Positions 8,384-16,438 of a stretch of DNA of 64,000 nucleotides are shown piece by piece. The stretch covers positions 62,001-126,000 of the forward strand of contig AJXE01000009.1 in assembly GCA_000263395.1 (NCBI GenBank). Direction: 5' to 3'. Position numbers and translations under genes: made by a program. The notes beneath the pieces were generated by a model. That model was not told the origin of the DNA and did not search any database. It worked only from the letters and a program-made list of their open reading frames with translations. Positions within the stretch are counted from its first letter, which is position 1. Each line of letters starts with the position of its first letter. The stretch is from Stutzerimonas stutzeri TS44 (GTDB taxonomy: Bacteria; Pseudomonadota; Gammaproteobacteria; Pseudomonadales; Pseudomonadaceae).

Positions 8384-9430
8384 ATGACCCGTTATATCGA
8401 CGTCAACGATCTGAGTCGCCTGGTGGCCCGCCAGGGCCTGACCACCTGTCTGAGCGAGATGACCGAGTACTTGCGCCAGGACTACCTGCGCTGGCCGGAG
8501 TTCGAGAAGTGCGCGCGCCTGGCCAACCACTCGGCCGAGGGTGTGATCGAGCTGATGCCGGTTTCCGACGCCTCGCTGTATGCCTTCAAGTACGTCAACG
8601 GCCACCCGAAGAACACCCGCGACGGCATGCTCACGGTGATGGCTTTCGGCGCCCTCGGTGACGTCGACACCGGCAAGCCGGTGCTGCTCAGTGAGCTGAC
8701 CCTGACCACCGCGCTGCGCACCGCCGCCACCTCGGTGCTGGCCGCCAGCGTGCTGGCGCGCAAGAACGCGCGCCGCATGGCACTGATCGGCAATGGCTCG
8801 CAAAGCGAGTTCCAGGCCATCGCCTTCCACAGCCTGCTCGGCATCGACGAGATCCGCCTGTACGACGTCGACCCGCAGGCCACCCGCAAGCTGGCGCGCA
8901 ACCTGGCCGGTTTCCCGGGTATCCGGGTGATCATCGCCGAGTCCACCGCCGAGGCGGTGCGCGGCGCCGACATCGTCACCACGGTGACCGCCGACAAGAC
9001 CAACGCCACCATCCTTACCCCGGAGATGATCGAGCCGGGCATGCACCTCAACAGCGTCGGCGGCGACTGCCCGGGCAAGACCGAGCTGCATCGCGCCATC
9101 GTCGAGGCGGCCAGCGTGTTCGTCGAGTACGAGCCGCAGAGCCGCATCGAGGGCGAGATCCAGCAATTGCCGGCCGGCTCGCCGACCACCGAACTGTGGC
9201 AGGTACTCAGCGGCGCCGCCGCGGGCCGGAGCAGCGAGGCGCAAGTCACCCTGTTCGACTCGGTCGGCTTCGCCCTGGAGGACTACTCGGCCCTGCGCTA
9301 CGTGCGCGACGTCGCCGAGCGCCTGGACATCGGCAGCCTGATCGAGCTGGTGCCCAGCCCGCGCGATCCGAAGAACCTGTTCGCCCTGCTCGCCGAGGGC
9401 GCCGAGCAGCCGCTGCTCAAGCGCGCCTGA
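8384..9430 (+). CDS. ocd: Ornithine cyclodeaminase
   Basis: Converts L-ornithine to L-proline and ammonia with tightly bound NAD, in the cytoplasm. The protein is 348 residues, the usual size for the OCD/mu-crystallin family. It shows the substrate-side FKYVNGHPKNT segment (about residues 68-78), the dinucleotide-binding IGNGSQSEF (about 129-137) and the conserved SVGGDCPGKTEL (about 224-235). ATG follows AAGGA at 8 nt. It is read toward ctlX and ends in a strong terminator, yet shares a control element with ctlX. With arginase and CtlX nearby, both arginine and citrulline can be funnelled through ornithine to proline. Confidence 0.93.
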   Translation: MTRYIDVNDLSRLVARQGLTTCLSEMTEYLRQDYLRWPEFEKCARLANHSAEGVIELMPVSDASLYAFKYVNGHPKNTRDGMLTVMAFGALGDVDTGKPVLLSELTLTTALRTAATSVLAASVLARKNARRMALIGNGSQSEFQAIAFHSLLGIDEIRLYDVDPQATRKLARNLAGFPGIRVIIAESTAEAVRGADIVTTVTADKTNATILTPEMIEPGMHLNSVGGDCPGKTELHRAIVEAASVFVEYEPQSRIEGEIQQLPAGSPTTELWQVLSGAAAGRSSEAQVTLFDSVGFALEDYSALRYVRDVAERLDIGSLIELVPSPRDPKNLFALLAEGAEQPLLKRA

Positions 9431-9444
9431 TCATCCGCTGCAGC

Positions 9445-9484
9445 AGACGCCCCGCGGCCACGGCTCGGGGCGTCTTGTCGTTTC
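9445..9484 (+). terminator. Rho-independent terminator after ocd
   Basis: AGACGCCCC, 13-base loop, GGGGCGTCT, then TGTCGTTT. It separates ocd from ctlX, so each needs its own promoter. Confidence 0.8.
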
Positions 9485-9520
9485 CTGCCCACCCCGGCGG
9501 AGCTGCTCCGAGCGGCGACC

Positions 9521-9611
9521 GAATCGGCTGCAGCACCTCATCCTTCAGCTGCCAAGGCTGAACCGAACCGGCAGATCAGCCGGGATTGCCGCAGCGGCGG
9601 ACCGACAATGA
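9521..9611 (+). promoter_or_regulatory. Shared control element, copy 2 (upstream of ctlX)
   Basis: GAATCGGCTGC, at +23 the dyad TTCAGCTGCCAAGGCTGAA, at +55 TCAGCCGGGATTGCCGC, then GGCGGA and ACAATGA. The spacing equals that of the ocd copy although the bases between have drifted, as expected for selected binding sites. Confidence 0.6.
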
Positions 9612-9641
9612 AGGCATCACCAACCCACGGATGATGTCCCG

Positions 9642-10559
9642 ATGCAAACCACCGATACCGTGCTGATGATTCGGCCCACCGGATTCGCCTTCAACCCCGA
9701 CACCGCCGGCAACAACCGCTTCCAGCAGGCGCTGCTCAAGCCTGCCGAGGCCCAGGCCAGGGCTCTGGAGGAATTCGACGGCTATGTCGCCACGCTGCGC
9801 GACGCAGGCGTGGAGGTGCTGGTGGTGCAGGACAGCCCGGCACCGCCCACTCCCGACTCCATCTTCCCCAACAACTGCTGGAGCAGTCATGCCGACGGCC
9901 GGCTGGTGCTCTACCCGATGGAGGGCGCGAACCGCCGCCTGGAACGCCGCAAAGGCGTGCTCGAGGTGCTCGAGCGTCATTACCGAATCAGCGAGACCAT
10001 CGATTTCACTCCCCTGGAGGAGCAGGGACTGTTCCTCGAAGGTACCGGCAGCATGGTGCTGGATCGCCAGCACCGCATCAGCTACGCCTGCTACTCCGGG
10101 CGTACCCATGCCGGCGCGCTGCGTCAGTTCGCCGAGCGCCTGGACTACCGCCTGTGCGCCTTCCATGCCGTCGACCGCGGCGGCGTGCCGATCTACCACA
10201 GCAACGTGATGATGAGCGTCGGCCGCAACCTGGCCATCGTCTGCCTGCAGGCCGTGCGCGACGAGACCGAGCGGCGGCAGCTCGAACGGCAATTGCGCGA
10301 CTCCGGCAAGGACATCCTGCCGCTCGACTGGGCCCAGCTGGAAGGTTTCGCCGGCAACATGCTGGAACTGCACAACAAGGACGGCCGTGCGTTGCTGGTG
10401 ATGTCGCGCAGCGCCTGGCAGGCACTCGCGCCGTTGCAGCGCCAGTTGATCGAACGACACGCCCGCCCCGTGGTGGTGAACATCGACACCATCGAACGCA
10501 TCGGCGGCGGCAGCGCACGCTGCATGCTGGCGGAAGTCCACCTGCCCACCCGCCACTGA
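9642..10559 (+). CDS. ctlX: Citrulline utilization hydrolase CtlX (arginine deiminase-related)
   Basis: A 305-residue member of the guanidino-group-modifying (amidinotransferase) superfamily. It begins TDTVLMIRPTGFAFNPDTA, as I recall for CtlX proteins, and carries FPNNCWSSH, the His of PIYHSN and a C-terminal catalytic Cys in GGGSARCML (C294). CtlX is known to hydrolyse the ureido group of citrulline to give ornithine, CO2 and ammonia; the neighbouring ornithine cyclodeaminase under the same control element supports this. Activity on other ureido or guanidino compounds, as in dimethylargininase relatives, cannot be excluded from sequence. Confidence 0.82.
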   Translation: MQTTDTVLMIRPTGFAFNPDTAGNNRFQQALLKPAEAQARALEEFDGYVATLRDAGVEVLVVQDSPAPPTPDSIFPNNCWSSHADGRLVLYPMEGANRRLERRKGVLEVLERHYRISETIDFTPLEEQGLFLEGTGSMVLDRQHRISYACYSGRTHAGALRQFAERLDYRLCAFHAVDRGGVPIYHSNVMMSVGRNLAIVCLQAVRDETERRQLERQLRDSGKDILPLDWAQLEGFAGNMLELHNKDGRALLVMSRSAWQALAPLQRQLIERHARPVVVNIDTIERIGGGSARCMLAEVHLPTRH

Positions 10560-10684
10560 ATCCCCGCAATCGCCACGTGCCTGGCGCGCCACGTCAGGGT
10601 GCGCCTCGACCACAGACAGCGCCGCCAACCCCACCCCGTCGCACGCGCCAGAACCCGTCCGGAAGCAACCCGAAGCAAACGACC

Positions 10685-10712
10685 GCGACCGCCCCTCGGC
10701 GGCCACGGTCGC
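10685..10712 (-). terminator. Hairpin between convergent ctlX and rocF
   Basis: GCGACCG and CGGTCGC arms around a 14-base loop, lying just beyond the rocF stop on the minus strand and followed there by GGTCGTTTGC. A likely, though weak, terminator for rocF and possibly ctlX. Confidence 0.5.
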
Positions 10713-10731
10713 AATCGAACGGCGGGAACGC

Positions 10732-11679
10732 TCAGCGCGCCGCGCGCATCAGCGTCGACTTGCCGAACAGGCTCTCGGTCAGTTCCACCGCGACCCGCGC
10801 GGTACGGTTGCACTGGTCCAGCGCCGGATTCAGCTCGACGATGTCCAGCGACCCTAGCAGGCCGGTGTCGGCGATCATCTCCATGCACAGCTGCGCCTCG
10901 CGGTAGCTCGGCCCACCGGGCACCGTGGTGGCGACGCCGGGGGCGATCTCCGGGTCGAGGAAGTCGACGTCGAAGCTGACGTGCAGGTGGGTGTTGTCGT
11001 CGAGGCCGGCCAGCGCCTGCTGCATGGCTGCGCGCATGCCCACCTCGTCGAGGTAGCGCATGTCCATCACCTCGAGGCCCGCCTCGTGGACGCGCACCCG
11101 CTCGCCCTCGTCGACGCTGCGAATGCCGATCTGGCGGATCGCCTCGGGCTGGATCGCCGGTACCGCGCCGGCCATCTCCACCAGCGCGCGCGGGCCGTCG
11201 CCGCACAGGCAGGCCACCGGCATGCCGTGCAGGTTGCCCGAGGGGGTGAGCTGCGAGGTATTGAAGTCGGCGTGGGCGTCGAGCCAGATGATCCGCAGCT
11301 TCTTGTCGGTATCCCGGCAGTGGCGGGCCACCGCGCTGATCGAGCCGACGCCCAGGCAGTGGTCGCCGCCGAGCAGGATCGGCAGGCGCTCCTCGCGCAG
11401 CTCGGCATAGATGGCATCGTGAACCGCCTGGTTCCAGGCGATCACCTCAGGCAGATGGCGGTAGCCCTGCTGCGGCGGCTGCCAGGGATTGGCCGGGCCG
11501 CTCAGGTTGCCGCGGTCGAGCACGTCGAAGCCGCGCTCGCGCAAGGCACCGGCCAGGCCGGCGACCCGCAGCGCCTCGGGGCCCATGGAGGCACCACGGG
11601 CGCCGGCGCCGACATCGGTGGGCGCCCCGACCAGGCTGACGGTCTTGGGCAGGAGGGAAGAAACAGGCAAGGCTGGCAC
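10732..11679 (-). CDS. rocF: Arginase
   Basis: Hydrolyses L-arginine to ornithine and urea with a binuclear Mn centre. The protein is 315 residues and shows all ureohydrolase metal motifs: GGDHCLG, DAHADFN and SFDVDFLDP, plus the SGNLHGMPVA loop that favours arginase over agmatinase. GTG at 11679 is chosen because GGAG sits 8 nt upstream; a TTG eight codons earlier has no ribosome site. It is divergent from the Lrp/AsnC gene across a 155-bp AT-rich gap, the usual layout for a regulator and its target. Its product ornithine feeds ocd. Confidence 0.9.
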   Translation of the reverse strand: MPALPVSSLLPKTVSLVGAPTDVGAGARGASMGPEALRVAGLAGALRERGFDVLDRGNLSGPANPWQPPQQGYRHLPEVIAWNQAVHDAIYAELREERLPILLGGDHCLGVGSISAVARHCRDTDKKLRIIWLDAHADFNTSQLTPSGNLHGMPVACLCGDGPRALVEMAGAVPAIQPEAIRQIGIRSVDEGERVRVHEAGLEVMDMRYLDEVGMRAAMQQALAGLDDNTHLHVSFDVDFLDPEIAPGVATTVPGGPSYREAQLCMEMIADTGLLGSLDIVELNPALDQCNRTARVAVELTESLFGKSTLMRAAR

Positions 11680-11834
11680 GATGGTGACTCCGCTGAGTGA
11701 CAAGGCAGGAGAATTCTAGGAAAGTGCCTGCCTAGCAGATAGATAGCCAAATTACATTTTTCGCTAACTTGCTGATCAAACTGACAAGCATCACTGACGT
11801 TTTGCCAAAATCACCTTCAACACCGGTATCCACC

Positions 11835-12266
11835 ATGCACAACCAGACCGATGAACTCGACCGCCGCCTGCTCGCCCTCCTGCGCGAGGACGGCCGCGCC
11901 GCTATCGCAGCCCTCGCCGAGCGCCTGAAGGTCTCGCGTGGCACGGTGCAGAACCGCATCGACCGCCTGCAACGCTCCGGCCTGCTGGTGGGCTTCACCA
12001 TCCGGCTGCGCCACGAGCTGGACAACAGCGGCGTGCGCGCCATCACCCTGATCGAGCTGCGCGGCGGCGCCAGCGATGCGGTGATCGCTGCCCTGCGACA
12101 GATTCCGGAGGTGGTGCAGGTGCATACCACCAACGGGCGCTGGGACCTGGTGGTGGAAATCCGCAGCGAAACCCTCAGCGAGTTCGACCGGGTACTGCGC
12201 GAACTGCGCGCCCTCAAGGGCGTCGCCAACTCGGAAAGCAACCTGCTGCTGGCGGCCTACAAGTAG
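11835..12266 (+). CDS. Lrp/AsnC-family regulator of the arginine locus
   Basis: A 143-residue regulator with an N-terminal winged helix (ELDRRLLALL to QNRIDRLQ, recognition helix about RGTVQNRIDRL) and a C-terminal RAM ligand domain ending in VANSESNLLLAAY. Members sense amino acids and bind short dyads as octamers. Its position between arginase and an arginine/ornithine-type ABC importer, and the paired dyads before ocd and ctlX, suggest it senses arginine or ornithine and switches on this locus. ATG at 11835 opens the conserved domain a few residues in; an earlier in-frame start would add an unrelated tail. Confidence 0.88.
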   Translation: MHNQTDELDRRLLALLREDGRAAIAALAERLKVSRGTVQNRIDRLQRSGLLVGFTIRLRHELDNSGVRAITLIELRGGASDAVIAALRQIPEVVQVHTTNGRWDLVVEIRSETLSEFDRVLRELRALKGVANSESNLLLAAYK

Positions 12267-12311
12267 GCGCCTGGGCGCGGCCCAACCCGGCCCGGGCACA
12301 TAAAAGCGGCA

Positions 12312-12346
12312 GGCCACAGCCGTTTCGGCTGTTTGGCCACTTTTTT
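12312..12346 (+). terminator. Terminator after the Lrp/AsnC gene
   Basis: CAGCCG, loop TTT, CGGCTG inside an outer GGCC/GGCC pairing, followed by AC and six T. It separates the regulator from the importer operon. Confidence 0.7.
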
Positions 12347-12494
12347 CAACTATTTTTCACCCGCACAACAATTCTTTACGACACCAATGGCGGCACACCA
12401 CGAGTCATTCTCTGTGCCCAGCCACAGCCGGTTCGGTGTCGACCACCACCGGCCTCGGCATAACAAGAACAAGACCTACGGTGGGAACATCCCG

Positions 12495-13274
12495 ATGAAA
12501 AAATTCTGCTTGCTGATTGCCGCAGCCGTCCTCCCCCTGTCCGCCGGGCTGGCCCAGGCCAAGGAATGGAAGGAAATCCGCTTCGGTGTCTTCCCCGACT
12601 ACCCGCCCTTCGAATCGGTGGCCGCCGATGGCAGCCTGCAGGGCTTCGACATCGAGTTGGGCAACGCCATCTGCGCCAAGCTGGAGGTCAAGTGCAGCTG
12701 GGTGACCAATGATTTCGACGGCCTGATCCCAGCGCTGCGGGCCCGCAAGTTCGACGGCATCATGTCGTCGATGGCCGTCACCCCGGCCCGCGAGCAGCAG
12801 ATCGCCTTTTCCGACAAGCTGTTCCTCAGCCCCACCGCGCTGGTCACGCGCAAGGACGCCGGCTTCGGCGCCACCCCCGAATCGCTCGAAGGCAAGCAGG
12901 TCGGCGTGCTGCAGGGCTCGATCCAGGAAGTCTACGCCCGCGCCAAGCTGGCCCCGGCCGGCGCGCAGATCAAGGCCTACCAGTCGCAGGACCAGAACTA
13001 CGCCGACCTGGCCAACGGCCGCCTCGATGCCATCGTCACCGACAAGCTGGAAGCCGAGCTGAACTTCCTCTCCAAGCCCAAGGGCGAGGCATTCAAGAGC
13101 GGCGCGGCGATCAACGATCCGGGCCTGCCCTCGGTGATCGCCGTCGGCCTGCGCAAGAACGATGCCGAGCTCAAGGCGCTGATCGACAAGGGCATCGCCG
13201 CCCTGCACGCCGACGGCACCTACAAGGCCATCGAACGCAAGTACTTCGGTGAGCAGGACATCTACAGCGAGTAA
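12495..13274 (+). CDS. Periplasmic basic-amino-acid-binding protein (AotJ/ArgT-type)
   Basis: Captures an amino acid in the periplasm and delivers it to the HisQM-type permeases that follow. The protein has 259 residues: a signal peptide MKKFCLLIAAAVLPLSAGLA with cleavage after AQA, then a family-3 solute-binding fold with RFGVFPDYPPFES and GFDIELGNAICA. I judge it to be of the lysine/arginine/ornithine/histidine group from the fold and from context beside arginase and ocd; octopine/nopaline-like substrates are possible. ATG at 12495 is fixed by the signal peptide. It is first in a four-gene operon with short gaps. Confidence 0.88.
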   Translation: MKKFCLLIAAAVLPLSAGLAQAKEWKEIRFGVFPDYPPFESVAADGSLQGFDIELGNAICAKLEVKCSWVTNDFDGLIPALRARKFDGIMSSMAVTPAREQQIAFSDKLFLSPTALVTRKDAGFGATPESLEGKQVGVLQGSIQEVYARAKLAPAGAQIKAYQSQDQNYADLANGRLDAIVTDKLEAELNFLSKPKGEAFKSGAAINDPGLPSVIAVGLRKNDAELKALIDKGIAALHADGTYKAIERKYFGEQDIYSE

Positions 13275-13343
13275 CCCCGCCGCCCGGTCGGCACGTTGCG
13301 GCGGCCGGGCACTGCCCTTGCCTTCCCGAACAGGTATTCCATC

Positions 13344-14069
13344 GTGAATGACCTCCTGCTTTCCCTCGGCCTGCCGGTCCCCGATCTGCAAGGCTTCGGC
13401 CCCCTGCTGCTGCAGGGCACCTGGATGACGCTGAAACTGGCCATGTTATCGATGCTGCTCAGCGTCGCCCTCGGCCTGTTCGGCGCCTGCGTCAAGCTCG
13501 CCCCGCTGCGCTGGCTGCGCCTGCTGGGCGCCGGCTACACCACGCTGATCCGCGGCGTGCCCGACCCGGTGCTGATCCTGCTGATCTTCTACAGCCTGCA
13601 GACCTGGCTCAACGAGCTGACCGACCTGCTCGGCTGGGACTACCTGGAGATCGACCCGTTCACCGCCGGCGTGGCCACCCTCGGCTTCATCTACGGCGCC
13701 TATTTCACCGAGACCTTCCGCGGCGCCATCCTCAGCGTGCCGCGCGGCCAGCTCGAGGCGGCCACCGCCTACGGTCTGAGCGCGTTCCAGCGTTTTCGCC
13801 TGGTGCTGTTCCCGCAGATGATGCGCTTCGCCCTGCCCGGCCTGGGCAACAACTGGCTGGTGCTGCTCAAGGCCACCGCGCTGGTGTCGATCATCGGCCT
13901 CTCCGATCTGGTCAAGGCCGCGCAGAACGCCGGCAAGACCACCAACGACCCGCTGTACTTCCTGATCCTCGCCGGTGTGGCCTACCTGCTGATCACCAGC
14001 CTGTCGAACCTGGTGTTCCGCCGTCTGGAGCGCCACTACAACACCAGAATCAAGGGGCTGCTGCCATGA
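13344..14069 (+). CDS. Amino-acid ABC transporter permease (HisQ-type)
   Basis: An inner-membrane subunit of the basic amino-acid importer. It has 241 residues with about five membrane spans and the cytoplasmic coupling loop GAILSVPRGQLEAATAYGLS that docks on the ATPase. GTG at 13344 gives the natural start VNDLLLSLGLP; upstream residues in frame are not membrane-like. Its stop overlaps the next permease start by 4 bp (ATGA), so the two are translationally coupled and probably form a heterodimer. Confidence 0.88.
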   Translation: MNDLLLSLGLPVPDLQGFGPLLLQGTWMTLKLAMLSMLLSVALGLFGACVKLAPLRWLRLLGAGYTTLIRGVPDPVLILLIFYSLQTWLNELTDLLGWDYLEIDPFTAGVATLGFIYGAYFTETFRGAILSVPRGQLEAATAYGLSAFQRFRLVLFPQMMRFALPGLGNNWLVLLKATALVSIIGLSDLVKAAQNAGKTTNDPLYFLILAGVAYLLITSLSNLVFRRLERHYNTRIKGLLP

Positions 14070-14785
14070 TCGAACTGCTGCAACAGTACGGCCAGGCGTT
14101 CCTCTGGAGCGACGGCTACAACCTCTCCGGCCTGGCCATGACCCTCTGGCTGCTGGTCGCCGCGATCGTCCTCGGTTTCCTGCTGGCCGTGCCACTGGCC
14201 ATCGCCCGCGTCTCGCGCAAGCGCCTGCTGCGCTGGCCGGTGCAGTTCTACACCTACCTGTTCCGCGGCACGCCGCTGTATATCCAGCTGCTGATCTGCT
14301 ACACGGGCCTGTACAGCCTGGAGGCGGTACGCACCCAGCCGCTGCTCGACGGCTTCTTCCGCGAGGCAATCAACTGCACCATCCTGGCCTTCGTGCTGAA
14401 TACCTGCGCCTACACGGTGGAGATCTTCGCCGGCGCGATCCGCAACATCCCGCACGGAGAGATCGAGGCGGCGCAGGCCTACGGCCTCACCGGCTGGCGT
14501 CTGTACCTGCACCTGATCATCCCCTCGGCGCTGCGCCGGGCGCTGCCGCAGTACGGCAACGAGGTGATCCTCATGCTGCATGCCACCTCGCTGGCCTTCA
14601 CCGCCACCGTGCCGGACATACTCAAGGTCGCCCGCGACGCCAACGCCGCCACCTTCATGACCTTTCAGGCCTTCGGCATCGCCGCCCTGCTCTACCTGCT
14701 GCTGTCCTTCCTGCTGGTCGGCCTGTTCCGCCTCGCCGAACGCCGCTGGATGACCTTTCTTGGCCCAACCCGGGGTAACTTGTGA
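14066..14785 (+). CDS. Amino-acid ABC transporter permease (HisM-type)
   Basis: The second membrane subunit of the same importer, 239 residues. It shows the coupling loop GAIRNIPHGEIEAAQAYGLT and the early FRGTPLYIQLLICY signature typical of HisM/AotM proteins. It overlaps both neighbours (ATGA before, TGATG after), which fixes its limits. It works with the preceding permease to form the channel for the imported amino acid. Confidence 0.88.
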   Translation: MIELLQQYGQAFLWSDGYNLSGLAMTLWLLVAAIVLGFLLAVPLAIARVSRKRLLRWPVQFYTYLFRGTPLYIQLLICYTGLYSLEAVRTQPLLDGFFREAINCTILAFVLNTCAYTVEIFAGAIRNIPHGEIEAAQAYGLTGWRLYLHLIIPSALRRALPQYGNEVILMLHATSLAFTATVPDILKVARDANAATFMTFQAFGIAALLYLLLSFLLVGLFRLAERRWMTFLGPTRGNL

Positions 14786-15636
14786 TGAACCAGACCGCCT
14801 ATGCCATGCCCGCCAACCCGGCCGGCCTCTGCGTCCAGAGTCTCACCCAGCCGCTCAGCATCGCCGGCAGCCACCTGCACAAGCTGCAGGTGGAAGGGCT
14901 GCACAAACGCTACGGCGACAACGAAGTGCTCAAGGGCGTGTCGCTGAATGCCAGCAGCGGCGACGTGATCAGCCTGATCGGCACCAGCGGCTCGGGCAAG
15001 AGCACCCTGCTGCGCTGCATCAACTTCCTCGAGCAGCCCGACGCCGGCAGCATCACCCTCGACGGTCAGACCATCCGCCTGCGCCAGACCCGCGGCGGCA
15101 GCACGGTCGCCGACAAGGCCCAGCTGCAGGGCCTGCGCACCCGCCTGGCGATGGTCTTCCAGCACTTCAACCTGTGGAGCCACCTGAGCGTGCTGGACAA
15201 CATCAGCATGGCACCGCGCCAGGTGCTCGGCGTCCCGGCGCGCGAGGCCACCGAGCGCGCCCGCGCCTACCTGGACAAGGTCGGCCTGCCGGCGAGGGTC
15301 GCCGAGCAGTACCCGGCGTTCCTCTCCGGCGGCCAGCAGCAGCGCGTCGCGATCGCCCGCGCGCTGGCCATGGAGCCGGAGATCATCCTGTTCGACGAAC
15401 CGACCTCGGCGCTCGACCCGGAACTGGTCGGCGAGGTGCTCAAGGTGATCCAGACACTGGCCGAGGAAGGTCGTACCATGATCATGGTCACCCACGAGAT
15501 GGGCTTCGCCCGCCAGGTGTCCAGCCAGGTACTGTTCCTGCATCAGGGCCGCGTCGAGGAGCAAGGCAGCGCGCAGATCCTCGACCATCCCGCCAGCGAG
15601 CGCCTGCAGCAGTTCCTCTCCAACCGGTTGAAGTGA
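14785..15636 (+). CDS. Amino-acid ABC transporter ATPase (HisP/AotP-type)
   Basis: Powers the importer. It has 283 residues with Walker [10 protein letters not shown], the Q-loop region [10 protein letters not shown], signature LSGGQQQR and Walker [13 protein letters not shown]. It has about 35 extra residues before the usual HisP start, including [17 protein letters not shown]. Translation could instead begin near [14 protein letters not shown], but no good internal start with a ribosome site was found. ATG at 14785 overlaps the permease stop; GTG three bases earlier is an alternative. It is followed after 3 bp by an Lrp/AsnC gene. Confidence 0.87.
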   Translation: MNQTAYAMPANPAGLCVQSLTQPLSIAGSHLHKLQVEGLHKRYGDNEVLKGVSLNASSGDVISLIGTSGSGKSTLLRCINFLEQPDAGSITLDGQTIRLRQTRGGSTVADKAQLQGLRTRLAMVFQHFNLWSHLSVLDNISMAPRQVLGVPAREATERARAYLDKVGLPARVAEQYPAFLSGGQQQRVAIARALAMEPEIILFDEPTSALDPELVGEVLKVIQTLAEEGRTMIMVTHEMGFARQVSSQVLFLHQGRVEEQGSAQILDHPASERLQQFLSNRLK

Positions 15637-15639
15637 AAC

Positions 15640-16132
15640 ATGTCCGACGCCAGCCAAGACCACAACCAGCCCCTGGACCGCATCGACCTGGCGATTATCG
15701 AGGTGCTGCGGCACAACGGGCGGATCACCTACCAGAAGCTCTCCGAGCTGGTGCACCTGACACCACGGCCGTGCCTGGAGCGGGTACGCAAGCTCGAGCG
15801 CATGGGGGGTGATCCTCGGCTACGGCGCCATCGTCGACTTGCAGCAGTTCTCCCCCGGGCTGTCGCTGCTGGTGCTGGTGGCGCTGTCCAACCAGAGCGG
15901 GCGCACCGCGCAGAAGGCCTTCGAAGCCAGCATGCGCGACTGCCCGCAGGTGCTCGAATGCCGCCTGATTAGCGGCACCTTCGATTACAGCCTGCGCATG
16001 CGCTGCCGCGACATGGAGCACTACTGGCGCCTGACCGAGGCCTGGCTGGACAACCCCGAGCTGCACATCGACAAGCTGGTCGCCCACCCGGAGCTGGCGA
16101 CCGTGAAGAACCCGGCGCCGGCTCCCGGCTGA
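15640..16132 (+). pseudogene. Second Lrp/AsnC-family regulator, interrupted by a +1 shift in a G6 run
   Basis: The first frame encodes a normal Lrp/AsnC helix-turn-helix (LDRIDLAIIEVLRHNGRI to RVRKLERMG) and then runs into unrelated residues. The next frame continues exactly where the family would, ILGYGAIVDLQQFSPGLSLL, through a complete RAM domain to the stop. The shift lies at six consecutive G (15804-15809) in CATGGGGGGTGATC; five G would restore RMGVILGYG. The rest looks undamaged, so this is a recent mutation, a slippage or phase-variable switch, or a sequencing error. As the last gene of the importer operon it would be a second sensor for the same amino acids. Intact length would be about 163 residues. 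Confidence 0.85.
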
Positions 16133-16144
16133 GCCATAGCGTCT

Positions 16145-16342
16145 CTACAGCGCTCCCGGCTGCGGAATCGGGGCCGGTGGCGGCGCCACCTGCTCCAGTT
16201 GCTCGAGGGTTTCCTCCGGCAGCTCCTCCGGGCCTTCCAGTTCGTTCTCGCTTTCGACTTCGTCCAGATCGTTGAGCGGCGCTTCGTCGGCGCGCCACGA
16301 CCAGGCGGGCTGCGTGTGCATGAGGGGTTCGCGTGCAGGCAT
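16145..16342 (-). CDS. Small acidic protein of unknown function
   Basis: A 65-residue frame with ATG preceded by GAGGA at 8 nt. It opens MPAREPLMHTQPAWSW and continues as a chain of Glu, Asp and Pro (VESENELEGPEELPEETLEQ) ending PPPAPIPQPGAL. There is no membrane segment, Cys or known motif, and it is probably disordered. It is the last frame downstream of the livM-type gene on the same strand, after a GC hairpin. I do not recognise it; the good ribosome site is the main argument that it is real. Confidence 0.5.
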   Translation of the reverse strand: MPAREPLMHTQPAWSWRADEAPLNDLDEVESENELEGPEELPEETLEQLEQVAPPPAPIPQPGAL

Positions 16343-16438
16343 GGCTCAAGTCCTCGCAAAGGGGCCTGAGTCCTTGGGCAGGCGTCAGCCGGCCAGGTTC
16401 GCGACGCCCGGCACACAACCGGGCGCCGCGCCGGGCGG

